Source: Campylobacter sp. (GTDB lineage Bacteria > Campylobacterota > Campylobacteria > Campylobacterales > Campylobacteraceae). From it: a stretch of DNA of 40,730 nucleotides. Positions 1 to 8,970 of this stretch are shown here, piece by piece. The stretch lies in contig JALFKC010000019.1 in the NCBI GenBank assembly GCA_022775765.1, positions 1 to 40,730 on the forward strand. Direction: 5' to 3'. A program made the translations under genes and the position numbers. The notes below the pieces were generated by a model. The model was not told the origin of the DNA. It saw only the letters and a program-made list of their open reading frames with translations, and did not search any database. Positions within the stretch are counted from its first letter, which is position 1; each line of letters begins with the position of its first letter.

Positions 1-34
1 AGTTTTTGATAAACTCTCTTCTATTTAACTTCAT
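1..34 (-). CDS. 5' end of a Tat-exported protein (partial)
   Basis: Only the first 11 codons lie in the window, reading MKLNRREFIKN, and the gene runs off the left edge. The NRREFIK stretch is a twin-arginine motif, so the product is probably a folded, cofactor-containing periplasmic protein such as a molybdopterin oxidoreductase; which one cannot be said. The start is set by an AAGGAG ribosome-binding site (complement of 40-45) five bases ahead of the ATG at 34-32. A second ATG at 39-37 lies too close to the ribosome site. Confidence 0.6.
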   Translation of the reverse strand, partial: MKLNRREFIKN

Positions 35-189
35 CTCATCTCCTTTATTAGAAATTTTGCAGATTATAATATAAATATAACTAAAGTATAATAAAATAAA
101 AAATGAGTTTATATTTTTAAATTTATGTTAAGGATTATTGAGTGGTATAGGTATAAATTTTAGTAAATAGTAAATAAATTATCACTATT

Positions 190-207
190 GAGAATTTATA
201 AATTCTC
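190..207. repeat. 18-bp perfect palindrome
   Basis: GAGAATTTATAAATTCTC is its own reverse complement. It sits in the gap between the partial Tat gene and the decayed SGNH-like gene, just left of a longer hairpin. It could be an operator or part of a terminator. No T-run follows it directly on either strand. Confidence 0.5.
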
Positions 208-214
208 AAAATTT

Positions 215-248
215 ATGATAAAAGGTTATTAAAATAGCCTTTTATCAT
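215..248 (-). terminator. Hairpin downstream of the MBOAT/SGNH pseudogene pair
   Basis: Arms ATGATAAAAGG and CCTTTTATCAT pair perfectly and extend inward with one wobble to about 15 bp. It begins about 13 bases past the stop of the minus-strand SGNH-like pseudogene and fits an intrinsic terminator of that operon. The T-tract is only moderate. Confidence 0.5.
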
Positions 249-260
249 TTTGATATTAAA

Positions 261-1647
261 TTATTTGTTTTGATAAAAATCATCTATCCATTTTGCAATG
301 GCAATACTTTCGATAAGTCCACCGCTATTTTGAGGATGAGTTCCGCTCTCCATTGTGATGTTCTTTTTTAAATTTATGGCGTATGGGTTAAATTTGCAAA
401 TATAAAGCCACTATCTTTATAGTATTTTTCGTATATATTTAACCATAACTGATCGTTTTTGGCGTTAAATGGTTTTAGATATACTCTATTTTTTGCTTCT
501 ATTTTTATAGCTTCTTTGCTGTTGATAGATATATTTTCATTCGCGAAGTTTATATCAATCAAACTTGAGTTAAAATCTCTATAAATTTCTTGTGTAAATT
601 TTGGATTATACTCGGTTGTGGTATTGTAATTCCATCTTAGGAATTTAGTATTGTAGTTTTTATTGATATTTTTTATTTTATACCACTCTTTGTTTATAAT
701 CTATATATGTTTTGAGAGATGAGTTTTATCCCATAATTATTTGCTAGAAGTATTGATTTGTTCTCAAATTTTGATCTAAAACTATCGAGCAAAAGATATT
801 TTTGAAAAAAGCTTGTTTTATTTTCAATGTTTTTTGTGATTATGGTTTGTTTAGAGTGTGAATTTGATTTTAAATCACTATTATTATCCTTAAAAACTAT
901 TAGCAATTTTTTCAAACTCTAATGGGGATAAATTTGCTATCATCTCGTATGAATTTTTTGATATGAGTATATCATCAGGCATTTTATCTTGTGCCTATTC
1001 AGAAAAACCATAAATTATCATTCCATCATCTTTGAGATAATATGATACTAATTTTTCAAAGATTTTTAAGGATTTAGCATTTAGTAAATTTGACTTATGG
1101 GCATAAATTCTAACCTTTTTGCCCGTAATTTGCTCTATGACTTCAGGGATAATATACCCCGCGCAAGAGAGCTATCACCAAACATTAAGATATCAACAGA
1201 GCTTTTCTCATCTTTAAAAATTTCATGCTTTGTGTAATCAAGCGGATCTCTTTCGTTCCAAACTTCTTTTGTAAAGTTGAGATTTAAATTTAGAGTTTTG
1301 GCTATTTTTGTGTATTCGTCCCAAAGTGGATTTGGTGATTTGCTAAAATTCAATGGTGATGAAGTTTGGCTTACAATAAGTTTTTGAATCAAAAGGGCTA
1401 AAGATACACTTGTAAAAATTATCAAAACTATGGCTAAATTTCTTAAATTTCTAAATTTTAAATTAAAAGTAGCTATCAAAAGCAAAATCACGCTTATTCC
1501 TAACCATAATACGCCTTTGATATCAAGACTCACAGCTATTTTTGCCTTAAAAATATCCCATAAAAGTAAGGTTATAAAAAGACAAATAAAAAATATAAAA
1601 ATTGATGGTATAAAGATTTTATTAAACTTTTTCATTTTAAAACTCAA
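261..1647 (-). pseudogene. Decayed SGNH/AlgJ-DltD-like partner of an MBOAT acyltransferase
   Basis: The remnant would be about 460 codons. The N-terminus (from the ATG at 1647; another at 1635) has four hydrophobic segments. A soluble part with the SGNH-hydrolase block ILMFGDSSLARG follows. Reading on needs a frameshift near 1150, readthrough of a stop near 998 (GFSE*AQDK), a frameshift in a T-run near 901, one near 700 and one near 384, before a normal TAA at 261-263. With these restored the protein is continuous and ends KWIDDFYQNK. It overlaps the upstream MBOAT remnant by 11 bp. Such pairs O-acetylate peptidoglycan or exopolysaccharide; the exact substrate is unknown. Five separate lesions make a functional product very unlikely. 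Confidence 0.75.
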
Positions 1648-3021
1648 GATATATAAATGGAAGTGGCGAACCGCTAAAATTGATTGCTAAAAATAGCAAA
1701 ACGCAGAGTATGATGATGGTTGAGAGTTTATTATTTATGAGAATTTGACCACTGCTATCAACTTTGTAAAATTTAAATAGATGTTCAAGCAGTGGAAATA
1801 TAAGTATTAAAAATATAGGGGCGATATAGTATGGCGAAATTATGTTAAATTCTACACCATACAAACCAAACATTTTAGCAACTAATAAATTTGCTTTGCT
1901 AATCCTAGCCTAAATAGGCCCAAGCAACCATTACCAAAACAAATGTAATAATCCATTTAAGTGGCTTAAAACCTTGATATACCATTTGAAAAATATTTTT
2001 TCTACTATCAAAATTACTCCGTGCAAAGCTCCCTAAATAGCAAAATTTATAGTGGCTCCGTGCCAAATTTCACTAAGCAAAAAGAGTACAAAGATATTCA
2101 AATACGCTCTAAGTTTAGAGGATCTACTCCCACCTAGCGGAAAATAAACATAGTCTTTAAACCAAGTTGAAAGGCTGATATGCCATCTGTGCCAAAACTC
2201 AGTTACACTTGTAGCAAGGTAGGGATAGTTAAAATTTGCAGCAACCTAAAGCCTATAAGCAAGACAAAACCTATCGCCATATCAGAATATCCACTAAAAT
2301 CAGCGTAAATTTGAATCCCAAATCCAATTATAGACGCCCAAGCTTCTATAATATTCATATTGCTAACACCATATTCAAAATTCCAATTCACATAAGTACC
2401 GATATTATCAGCAATTAAGAGCTTTTTTATAAGGCTAGATGATATTAAAACTGTAGCAAGAGCGAAGTTTGGAATGTTTAAAAGCTCTTTTTTATTGATA
2501 TTGTCATAGATATTTTTAGCTCTCAAAATAGGGCCACTTGTAAGGTGTGGCCAAAAAGATACAAACAATAGACACTCTAAAAAATCATCAAAAGGCTTTG
2601 ATTTTTCCTTATAAATATCTACAAAATAACCAATCACGCTAAAAGCATAAAATGAAATTCCAAGAGGCAAGATAAAGCTAGTGTTGCTTTTTATCTTAAA
2701 AGCCTCTATGAAAAAGTTAAAATATTTAAAAAATAGTAGTGGAAAAAGTGCAAGTAGGATTAGGATTATAAGTAGGCTTTTACTCTCTCTTGCAAGGGGC
2801 CAGTTTTTTAGAGAAATTTGTTAAGAGTGAGTGTAGAGCAAAAGAAGTATAGCTGGTGGATACCACGAAGCGTAAAAAAGGGCTGAGTATGTAGAGATAT
2901 AATTGACTCTAGCATTTTTAAATTTCTTGTTAAATTTAAAAATTCTTTTGTTGAAAATAGTAAAGTAGATGATAAAAAACAGAACTATCATTAAAACAAT
3001 AATATTATTTGTAAAAAGCAT
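1637..3021 (-). pseudogene. Decayed MBOAT-family O-acyltransferase (AlgI/PatA-like)
   Basis: About 460 codons of a polytopic membrane acyltransferase can be reconstructed. Family landmarks are ALFYASWYPP near the N-terminus, LPLGISFYAFSVIGYF, HLTSGPILRAK, IQIYADFSGYSDMAIG, and then in another frame SVTEFWHRWHISLSTWFKDYVYFPLGG. The block LLSEIWHGATINFAI*GALHGV carries the catalytic-type His. The stop sits where the family has Trp (TGG to TAG, near 2034). Frameshifts lie near 2830, near 2220 and in an A-run near 1993, with further stops near 1908. The C-terminal piece restarts at 1873 (MFGLYGVEF). It follows yggS by 19 bp, and its SGNH-like partner overlaps its end. Nonfunctional by multiple lesions. 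Confidence 0.8.
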
Positions 3022-3040
3022 TTTTATTCCTTTGATTAAT

Positions 3041-3670
3041 TTAATGAAGTGCCGAGCCGATTCGCACCATATTTGAGCCGTGTTTTAGAGCTATAGTGTA
3101 ATCACTACTCATCCCCATTGAGCAAATTCTAGCCCCAAATTCTTTTAAGCTTTCATAAATTTCATAAGTTTTATCAAAGCTTTGAGTGATTAAGCTCTCG
3201 TCATCGCTGTGGGCTGCGATTGACATTATGCCAATTAGATTGATATTTTTGCACTCATTTTGGATTTTTTGGTAGGTTTCATAAGCTCTGTTAGTGTCAA
3301 TGCCGTGTTTTGAGTCTTCATCGGCTACATTTATCTCAAGCAAAGTATCAAGGGTGTAGCTAAGCCTTTTATCCACAGCTTTTGCCAGTTCAAAGCTAAC
3401 ACAACTTTGCCAAAGAGTAGGGCGAAGTGAGATAAGATGGTTGATTTTGTTGGTTTGCAGGTTGCCTAAAAAGTGCCATCTTATATCAAGCTCTTTGTAA
3501 ATTTCCATCTTAGCTTTTAAATCTTGGACTTTGTTTTCGCCAAAATCCCTTTGACCTAGATCATATAGCTCTTTTATGCGTGAGAGTTGCATATATTTGC
3601 TAACGGTTACAAGTTTTGCGTCTTTATTAAGAGATGAAATTTTCTCTTTTATAGTGATAAATTTATCCAT
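3041..3670 (-). CDS. yggS: YggS-family pyridoxal-phosphate homeostasis protein
   Basis: A 209-residue single-domain PLP-binding barrel protein. The PLP lysine is K25 in KLVTVSKYM. Other family blocks are RDFGENKVQDLKAK, RWHFLGNLQTNK, GLMS-like NLIGIMSIAAH and the C-terminal SMGMSSDYTIALKHGSNMVRIGSALH region, whose Ser/Thr residues bind phosphate. Family members buffer free PLP and affect amino-acid pools; no catalytic reaction is established. Length matches the shorter epsilonproteobacterial forms. It lies 20 bp after rseP and is the last intact gene of the minus-strand operon. Confidence 0.9.
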   Translation of the reverse strand: MDKFITIKEKISSLNKDAKLVTVSKYMQLSRIKELYDLGQRDFGENKVQDLKAKMEIYKELDIRWHFLGNLQTNKINHLISLRPTLWQSCVSFELAKAVDKRLSYTLDTLLEINVADEDSKHGIDTNRAYETYQKIQNECKNINLIGIMSIAAHSDDESLITQSFDKTYEIYESLKEFGARICSMGMSSDYTIALKHGSNMVRIGSALH

Positions 3671-3690
3671 TTTTGCCTTTCAATTTTAAT

Positions 3691-4803
3691 TTATTTTGAT
3701 AATTGAATGATATCATTTACTACTGTAAAAACCATCAAACCAAACAAAAGCACCATTCCTGTGTATAAAAGCCCATATGTGACTCTTGGCGGAATAGGGC
3801 GTCTAAAGATAATCTCATAGAGATTAAAAGCGATATGTCCGCCATCTAGCACAGGAAGCGGGAAAAGATTAAGTATTCCTAAATTTACTGAGATTAACGC
3901 CACCAAAACCAAAAATACCGACAGGTTAATCTTAGCAGCCTGAGTGGTGATATCCCCCATTCTTACGATTCCAGCCATATCGCTAACTGGGACTATGCCA
4001 GTTACTAGTTTTTCAAGTCCGATTAATATAAGCTTTGAAGCATAGATTGTCTCGCTAAGTGCGTATGGAATAGATGAAAATCCCCTGTGATAAAGTGTAA
4101 TCAAATCCCCGCTAGGCGAAATTCCAATTAGTGGCTTTTTGATATCTTCGCCAAATATACTCTTTGCTTCGCCAACTTTTGGGGTTAGGGTTAGATTTAA
4201 AATCTCGCCATCTCTTTCTATACTAAGATCAAGAGTTTCAAGCCCTACAACCTTTGAGATATCATTCCACTCTTTAATTGCGGTGCCATTGATGGATTTT
4301 ATCTCATCACCAACCATCACTCCAGCACTAGTGGCGGCCGAGTTTTTAAGCACAGCTCCAACCTTTGGGGCGAGTTTTTCAACGCCAATGTAGCCAAGTG
4401 CTATGTAGATAAAAAATGCTAAAATTATATTAAAAAACGGCCCTGCAAAAAGTATATAAATCCTTTGCCACGGCGTGATAGAGTTGTAACTATCACTATC
4501 ATCGCTTCTTGCTTTGGGATTTAAATCTTCTTGCCCTTTTAGGCTAACATATCCACCAAGCGGGATTGAACTAAGTCTGTATTCAGTGCCATTAACTATC
4601 TTTGAGGCTAGAACCTCCCCAAAACCAACGCTAAAGGCATTAACTTTAACCCCCACATGCTTTGCAGCCAAAAAATGCCCCAATTCGTGGAAAAATATGA
4701 GAAATGATATCGCTAGTAAGGTTATTGCAAAATACACTCCCCAGTGCCAAAATGCTAAGGCAAGTAGGGCTATAGCTAGTATTAAATTTAGTATTTTTTT
4801 CAA
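3691..4803 (-). CDS. rseP: RseP-type site-2 intramembrane zinc protease
   Basis: A 370-residue membrane metalloprotease. The zinc motif H39-E40-L-G-H43 lies in the first membrane segment (FFHELGHFLAAKHVGV). A PDZ domain follows in the middle (about 140-225, GVMVGDEIKSINGTAIKEW). The third zinc ligand motif is LNLFPLPVLDGGH near the C-terminus. Family members cut membrane-bound anti-sigma factors and signal peptides. Its start overlaps the end of the racemase gene by 4 bp, so the two are probably translationally coupled. No anti-sigma gene is visible nearby, so the natural substrate is unknown. Confidence 0.92.
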   Translation of the reverse strand: MKKILNLILAIALLALAFWHWGVYFAITLLAISFLIFFHELGHFLAAKHVGVKVNAFSVGFGEVLASKIVNGTEYRLSSIPLGGYVSLKGQEDLNPKARSDDSDSYNSITPWQRIYILFAGPFFNIILAFFIYIALGYIGVEKLAPKVGAVLKNSAATSAGVMVGDEIKSINGTAIKEWNDISKVVGLETLDLSIERDGEILNLTLTPKVGEAKSIFGEDIKKPLIGISPSGDLITLYHRGFSSIPYALSETIYASKLILIGLEKLVTGIVPVSDMAGIVRMGDITTQAAKINLSVFLVLVALISVNLGILNLFPLPVLDGGHIAFNLYEIIFRRPIPPRVTYGLLYTGMVLLFGLMVFTVVNDIIQLSK

Positions 4804-5498
4804 ATTTGAACTCCGATTGATTTAAGTGCTGAGAGTTTTGCGTGAATTAAGGCTGTATCAAAAACTGGAAGCGGTGAGCAATTTTCATCTATCAAAAGCC
4901 CGATTTCGGTGCAGCCTAATACCACAGCTCTAGCCCCAAGAGACTTTAAACTAGAAATAATATCTATGTAAATTTGACGCGATTTTTCACTAATAATTCC
5001 ACGGCATAACTCATCAAAAATTATATCGTTGATAATTTCTATCTGGTTGTCGTTAGGAAGCAAAATTTCAAAGCCGTTTTGCCTAAGTTTGTCAGTGTAA
5101 AAGCTCTCTTTTAGAGTGTATTTGGTGCCAAGAAGTGTGATTTTGTTAAATCCGCTTTGTTTGAGAGAAATCGCAGTAGCGTCTATTATATGAAATAGCC
5201 CTATGCCTATTTTGCTAGCGACAAAATCAGCGACTTTATGCATTGTGTTAGTGGAGATTATTATAAAATCAGCTCCACCAAGCTCTAGCTTTTTAGCAAT
5301 TTCAACCAAAATTTCACCACATTTTTGCCACTCACCACTTGCTTGAAGTGTTTCAATCTCTTTGAAATTTACGCTGTAAAGCAAAATTTTGGCTGAATTT
5401 AGCCCACCAAGCTCATTTTTAACGATTTCGTTGATAACCTTGTAATATGTCAAGGTGCTTTCCCAGCTCATTCCGCCAATTATTCCTATTGTTTTCAC
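4800..5498 (-). CDS. Aspartate/glutamate racemase-family protein with Ser at the first catalytic position
   Basis: The 232-residue protein has the two-lobe Asp/Glu racemase fold. It begins IGIIGGMSWESTLTYYK and has the YgeA-like block TNTMHKVAD and the second-half block VVLGCTEIGLLI. Racemases of this family use two cysteines, one in each lobe. The second is present as C196, but the first is serine (S82 in IIISTNTMH, codon TCC). That would normally weaken or abolish two-base racemisation, so the product may act in one direction, on another substrate, or be inactive. It overlaps pgsA and rseP by 4 bp each and is otherwise intact. Confidence 0.8.
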   Translation of the reverse strand: MKTIGIIGGMSWESTLTYYKVINEIVKNELGGLNSAKILLYSVNFKEIETLQASGEWQKCGEILVEIAKKLELGGADFIIISTNTMHKVADFVASKIGIGLFHIIDATAISLKQSGFNKITLLGTKYTLKESFYTDKLRQNGFEILLPNDNQIEIINDIIFDELCRGIISEKSRQIYIDIISSLKSLGARAVVLGCTEIGLLIDENCSPLPVFDTALIHAKLSALKSIGVQI

Positions 5499-6040
5499 TC
5501 TTTGCCTTTTATAAATTTAATGTATCCATAAACATACTCAAAGCCTGAATAAAGCGTCAAAAATACCGCTATCCAAAGCAAAATCTCACTACCCCACCAC
5601 TGCATTGTTAGAAATCCAATAGCTATCATCTGAAATACGGTTTTGATTTTGCCAGCTATGCTAGCTGAGATTTTCGCCCCATCACTTGCCATTACAACGC
5701 GAAATCCAGTGATAAAAAACTCTCTAATTAGTATAAGATACACAGCCCAAATATCAGCCCTACCAATATATGCAAGCCCCAAAAATCCAGCTAAAGTTAG
5801 CATTTTATCAGCTAAGGGGTCAATTATCGCTCCAAATTTGCTAACTTGCCCCCAACTTCTTGCGATATAGCCATCAAAAAAATCAGTCACGCTAGCGATG
5901 ATAAAGACAATCACTGCAAAAAAATTTATCCACGAAGTATGGACCCCATCTATGCCACTTTCGCTAAGCAAGAGCAGATACAAAAAAAGCGGAGCCAAAA
6001 AAACTCTGATAATCGCTAGAAAATTTGGTAAATTAAACAT
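5495..6040 (-). CDS. pgsA: CDP-diacylglycerol--glycerol-3-phosphate 3-phosphatidyltransferase
   Basis: The 181-residue membrane enzyme makes phosphatidylglycerol-phosphate from CDP-diacylglycerol and glycerol-3-phosphate, the committed step to phosphatidylglycerol. The CDP-alcohol phosphotransferase signature is complete: D53, D56-G, A60-R61, G70, D74 and D78 in TDFFDGYIARSWG and FGAIIDPLADK. Several hydrophobic segments surround it. It overlaps the FabL-like gene by 1 bp and the racemase gene by 4 bp. That places phospholipid synthesis next to fatty-acid synthesis in one operon. Confidence 0.92.
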   Translation of the reverse strand: MFNLPNFLAIIRVFLAPLFLYLLLLSESGIDGVHTSWINFFAVIVFIIASVTDFFDGYIARSWGQVSKFGAIIDPLADKMLTLAGFLGLAYIGRADIWAVYLILIREFFITGFRVVMASDGAKISASIAGKIKTVFQMIAIGFLTMQWWGSEILLWIAVFLTLYSGFEYVYGYIKFIKGKE

Positions 6041-6822
6041 TATTTAAAAGTAGTCCCACCATCAACTATAAAGGTATGACCTGTCACCCAACTCGCTTCT
6101 TTGCTGCATAAAAACAAACACGCTCCAGCAAGGTCGCTAGGCTGCCCCATTCTACCAAGTGGGCTTAATTTGGCAGTTATATCTCTAACTTCTTCGTAGT
6201 TTGTAAAAGCCCTAAGTGCGTCAGTCTCTATAGGCCCCCCGCTTACTACATTAACTCTTATCCCAAACTCGCCAAGTTCAGTAGCTGCGTATCTTGCCAT
6301 CGCCTCAACTGCAGCTTTTGCAGTGCCGTGGCCTGAGTAATTTTCTATATAGACGCGGTTACCTGTGCTTGAAATGCTAATTATGCTTCCACCGCCTATT
6401 TTTTGCATTCTTTTGGCAGCTTCTTGGGCACCAACTACAAAGGCATTCACGGTTGCGGTGAATATATTGTTTATTCCTTTTGGTTTTAGTTTCATAAATT
6501 TAGTATATCCACCAACCACGGCTCTACCTGAAATTATCGCGTTTGAGATAAAAAAATCAACTCTATCAAAATCCTTGTCAATCTCTAAAAACAGCTCTTT
6601 GTATTTTGCTGGGTCAAGTATGTCAAATTTATACGCTCTAGCCTTTATGCCAAACTCACTCTCTAACTCTTTGGCTTGAGTTAGAGCGAGCTCTTCGTTT
6701 GAGTTATAAGTAAAAGCGATATTCGCCCTAACACTGGCAAATTTAAGCACGATGGCTCTACCAATTCCTCTCGTGCCACCGCTTACTACTAAAGTTTTAT
6801 TTTTAAAAAAACTACTATCCAT
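6040..6822 (-). CDS. SDR-family enoyl-ACP reductase, FabL-like
   Basis: The 260-residue protein has an N-terminal Rossmann motif (VVSGGTRGIGRA, about 12-23) and an active-site pair Tyr162 and Lys169 in NYSGHGTAK. The spacing is Tyr-x6-Lys. Six residues between Tyr and Lys is the enoyl-ACP reductase pattern (FabI/FabL), while ordinary SDRs have three. The overall length and the ending WVTGHTFIVDGG are closer to FabL. The likely reaction is NAD(P)H-dependent reduction of enoyl-ACP in fatty-acid elongation. It overlaps dapA and pgsA by 1 bp each. Whether it is the only enoyl reductase in the cell cannot be judged here. Confidence 0.75.
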   Translation of the reverse strand: MDSSFFKNKTLVVSGGTRGIGRAIVLKFASVRANIAFTYNSNEELALTQAKELESEFGIKARAYKFDILDPAKYKELFLEIDKDFDRVDFFISNAIISGRAVVGGYTKFMKLKPKGINNIFTATVNAFVVGAQEAAKRMQKIGGGSIISISSTGNRVYIENYSGHGTAKAAVEAMARYAATELGEFGIRVNVVSGGPIETDALRAFTNYEEVRDITAKLSPLGRMGQPSDLAGACLFLCSKEASWVTGHTFIVDGGTTFK

Positions 6823-7718
6823 TAAAATCCTTTTATGTCGTATTGTTTCATTACAGCTTCAATTTTGTTTAAGTTTTCCTTGCTTGGCTCACAAAGTGGA
6901 AGTCTGTATTCTAGGCTATCAATCAGCCCAGCTACAAACATCGCAGCTTTGATAGGGATGGGATTGCTTTCGCAAAATAGAATTTTGTTGATATTATAAA
7001 GCTTGTCATTAATCTCTTTGGCTTTTAAAAACTCGTTGTCAATGGCTAGATGAGTTAGTTTTGAGATATAATCTGGCAGTAAATTTGCAGTTACTGAGAT
7101 GACGCCTTTGCCGCCGTTGCTAAGGATTGGGTAATTAATCGCGTCTTCGCCGCTAATTACTATAAGGCGTGGTTCGTGAGCTAGTAGATCTACGCATTTA
7201 TCAATGCTTCCACTCGCCTCTTTTACACCGTAAATATTTTCGCAATCATTAAAAAGCTTGATGATAGTCTCAGCTTTTATCTCGCAACCACAACGACCAG
7301 GCACATTGTATAAAAGCACCGGAATATCAACCGAAGATGCTATCTCTTTGTAGTGAAGATAGAGCCCTTGTTGGCTTGGTTTGTTGTAGTATGGCGTAAC
7401 TGAGAGAATGCCATCTGCACCGTGAAGCTCAGCAAATTTAGCAAGCCCAACCGCTTCGTGGGTTGCATTGCTTCCAGCTCCTGCTAGGACTTTGGTATTT
7501 GTGTTTTTGCAAACATCCACAGCTATTTCTATACAAACTCTATGCTCGTCGTGTGTTAGAGTAGCACTTTCACCTGTTGTTCCGACTGGAACTACAGCGT
7601 CAATTCCATTGGCAATCTGCCTTTTTATGAGTTTAGCATAAGAGTTTTCATCAACTTTGCCATCTTTAAATGGCGTAATAATCGCGGTCATCGCACCTAT
7701 AATTATATTTTTATTCAT
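6822..7718 (-). CDS. dapA: 4-hydroxy-tetrahydrodipicolinate synthase
   Basis: A 298-residue TIM-barrel lyase that condenses pyruvate with aspartate semialdehyde, the first step of the lysine and diaminopimelate branch. The Schiff-base lysine is K166 in YGVKEASG. The proton-relay tyrosine is Y137 in LLYNVPGR. The substrate loop GTTGESATL is at about 46-54. Length is standard. Its start overlaps the end of the M16 protease gene by 8 bp and its stop overlaps the next ATG by 1 bp. Confidence 0.95.
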   Translation of the reverse strand: MNKNIIIGAMTAIITPFKDGKVDENSYAKLIKRQIANGIDAVVPVGTTGESATLTHDEHRVCIEIAVDVCKNTNTKVLAGAGSNATHEAVGLAKFAELHGADGILSVTPYYNKPSQQGLYLHYKEIASSVDIPVLLYNVPGRCGCEIKAETIIKLFNDCENIYGVKEASGSIDKCVDLLAHEPRLIVISGEDAINYPILSNGGKGVISVTANLLPDYISKLTHLAIDNEFLKAKEINDKLYNINKILFCESNPIPIKAAMFVAGLIDSLEYRLPLCEPSKENLNKIEAVMKQYDIKGF

Positions 7719-8967
7719 GACTATCTCCTTTTAAGATTATAGTTGTAGATTTTTCATCTCTAAAGTATAAATTTGCGGTATTTAAAAGCTCTTTTTGGGT
7801 TAAATTTTCTAAAATTTGTGGAATTTTGAATAGCTCGTCAAGACCATCTCTTGCAATATAACTTCCATAAAGCGAGGCAACTTTGCTCGCACTATCAAGC
7901 GAATATATAAAATCCCTTTTGGTGCTATTTTTGATTTTTTCTAAATCATCATCTGAAATTTCATCTGCTTTGATCTGAGCGATAAGTTTGTCAAGTTCGG
8001 CTTTGACTAAATTTGGATCTACTTTAGGATTACAAATCAAAAATATTACAAATAAATTTTCATCTGTTGCTTGAAGATTAAACACCTCAAAGTCATTGAT
8101 TAGCCCTAATTCATCGATAAGTTTTTTAGAGATTAGTGAGTTTTTGCTTCCACCTAGATGAAAGGCTAGGGCGTTTAGGTAGTTGTGATCTACGCTTTTA
8201 AATGAGGCTGTTTTGTAGGCTAGGGCTACTATATCAACTTCGCTTTGCTTTTTGAGGTGTACTAGTTTCGCACCATCTTGAGCAGGTTCAACCGTATGAA
8301 TGGCAGGGATTTCGCCCCTATTTGGTATGTTTTCAAAGTGCTTTTTGCTAAGTTTGAAAGCTAAATCTTTATCTATATCGCCACAAATTACCAAAAACGC
8401 ATTTTTGGGTTGGTAAAATTTGGCGTGAAACTCTTTGATATCATTAATATTCCAGTTTTTGATATCGTCTTTAAAGCCAATTGGCGTCCAGTGGTATGGA
8501 TGGTAGATAAAGGCTGTATTAAATAGTCTAAAAAACAGATATCCGCCAGGACTATTGTCAGTTCGCCATCTTCTTTCTTCAAGCACAACCTCTCTTTCAG
8601 GCAAAAACTCACTCTCATCAAGAGCTAGATTCTGCATAATATCTGCATAAAGCTCAAGTGATTTGTCTAAATTTGAAGCTTCGCATTTGATATAGTAATG
8701 TGTGTAGTCAAAGCCGGTTGAGGCGTTATTGACCCCGCCAAAGCCCTTTACTATCTCATCAAATTCGCCTGCTTTGCGAGTTTTGGTGGATTTAAAATTT
8801 AGGTGTTCAAGCATATGGGCGATACCGCTTTTTCCCATAGTTTCGTTTCTTGAGCCAACTTTATAAAAGACATTTACGCTTATTACAGCACTTCCTTGAT
8901 TAAATGGTATGTGATAAACTTCAAGGCCGTTTTGAAGTGAGATTTGGTTGTATGATGGAAAAATCAT
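7711..8967 (-). CDS. M16-family (pitrilysin-type) zinc peptidase
   Basis: The 418-residue protein has the inverted zinc motif H51-x-x-E54-H55 (IAHMLEHLNF). The downstream glutamates of the third ligand region lie at about 125-131 (REVVLEERRW). The GFGGVNNASTGFDYTHYY block is typical of M16 peptidases. There is no clear signal peptide, so it may be cytoplasmic. It sits between pyrD (3 bp gap) and dapA (8 bp overlap). The same neighbourhood is familiar in other Campylobacter genomes. Its substrate is unknown. Confidence 0.9.
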   Translation of the reverse strand: MIFPSYNQISLQNGLEVYHIPFNQGSAVISVNVFYKVGSRNETMGKSGIAHMLEHLNFKSTKTRKAGEFDEIVKGFGGVNNASTGFDYTHYYIKCEASNLDKSLELYADIMQNLALDESEFLPEREVVLEERRWRTDNSPGGYLFFRLFNTAFIYHPYHWTPIGFKDDIKNWNINDIKEFHAKFYQPKNAFLVICGDIDKDLAFKLSKKHFENIPNRGEIPAIHTVEPAQDGAKLVHLKKQSEVDIVALAYKTASFKSVDHNYLNALAFHLGGSKNSLISKKLIDELGLINDFEVFNLQATDENLFVIFLICNPKVDPNLVKAELDKLIAQIKADEISDDDLEKIKNSTKRDFIYSLDSASKVASLYGSYIARDGLDELFKIPQILENLTQKELLNTANLYFRDEKSTTIILKGDSHE

Positions 8968-8970
8968 TTT

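Noticed and set aside
261-3021. Frameshifts in the MBOAT/SGNH region as sequencing errors
   Set aside because: Nonsense substitutions occur as well as indels, and the lesions are concentrated in three accessory loci while the neighbouring operons are clean. Independent reads would still be needed to exclude it.
4514-4825. Plus-strand open frame of 103 codons opposite rseP
   Set aside because: Shadow of rseP; no homologous motif and no ribosome site.
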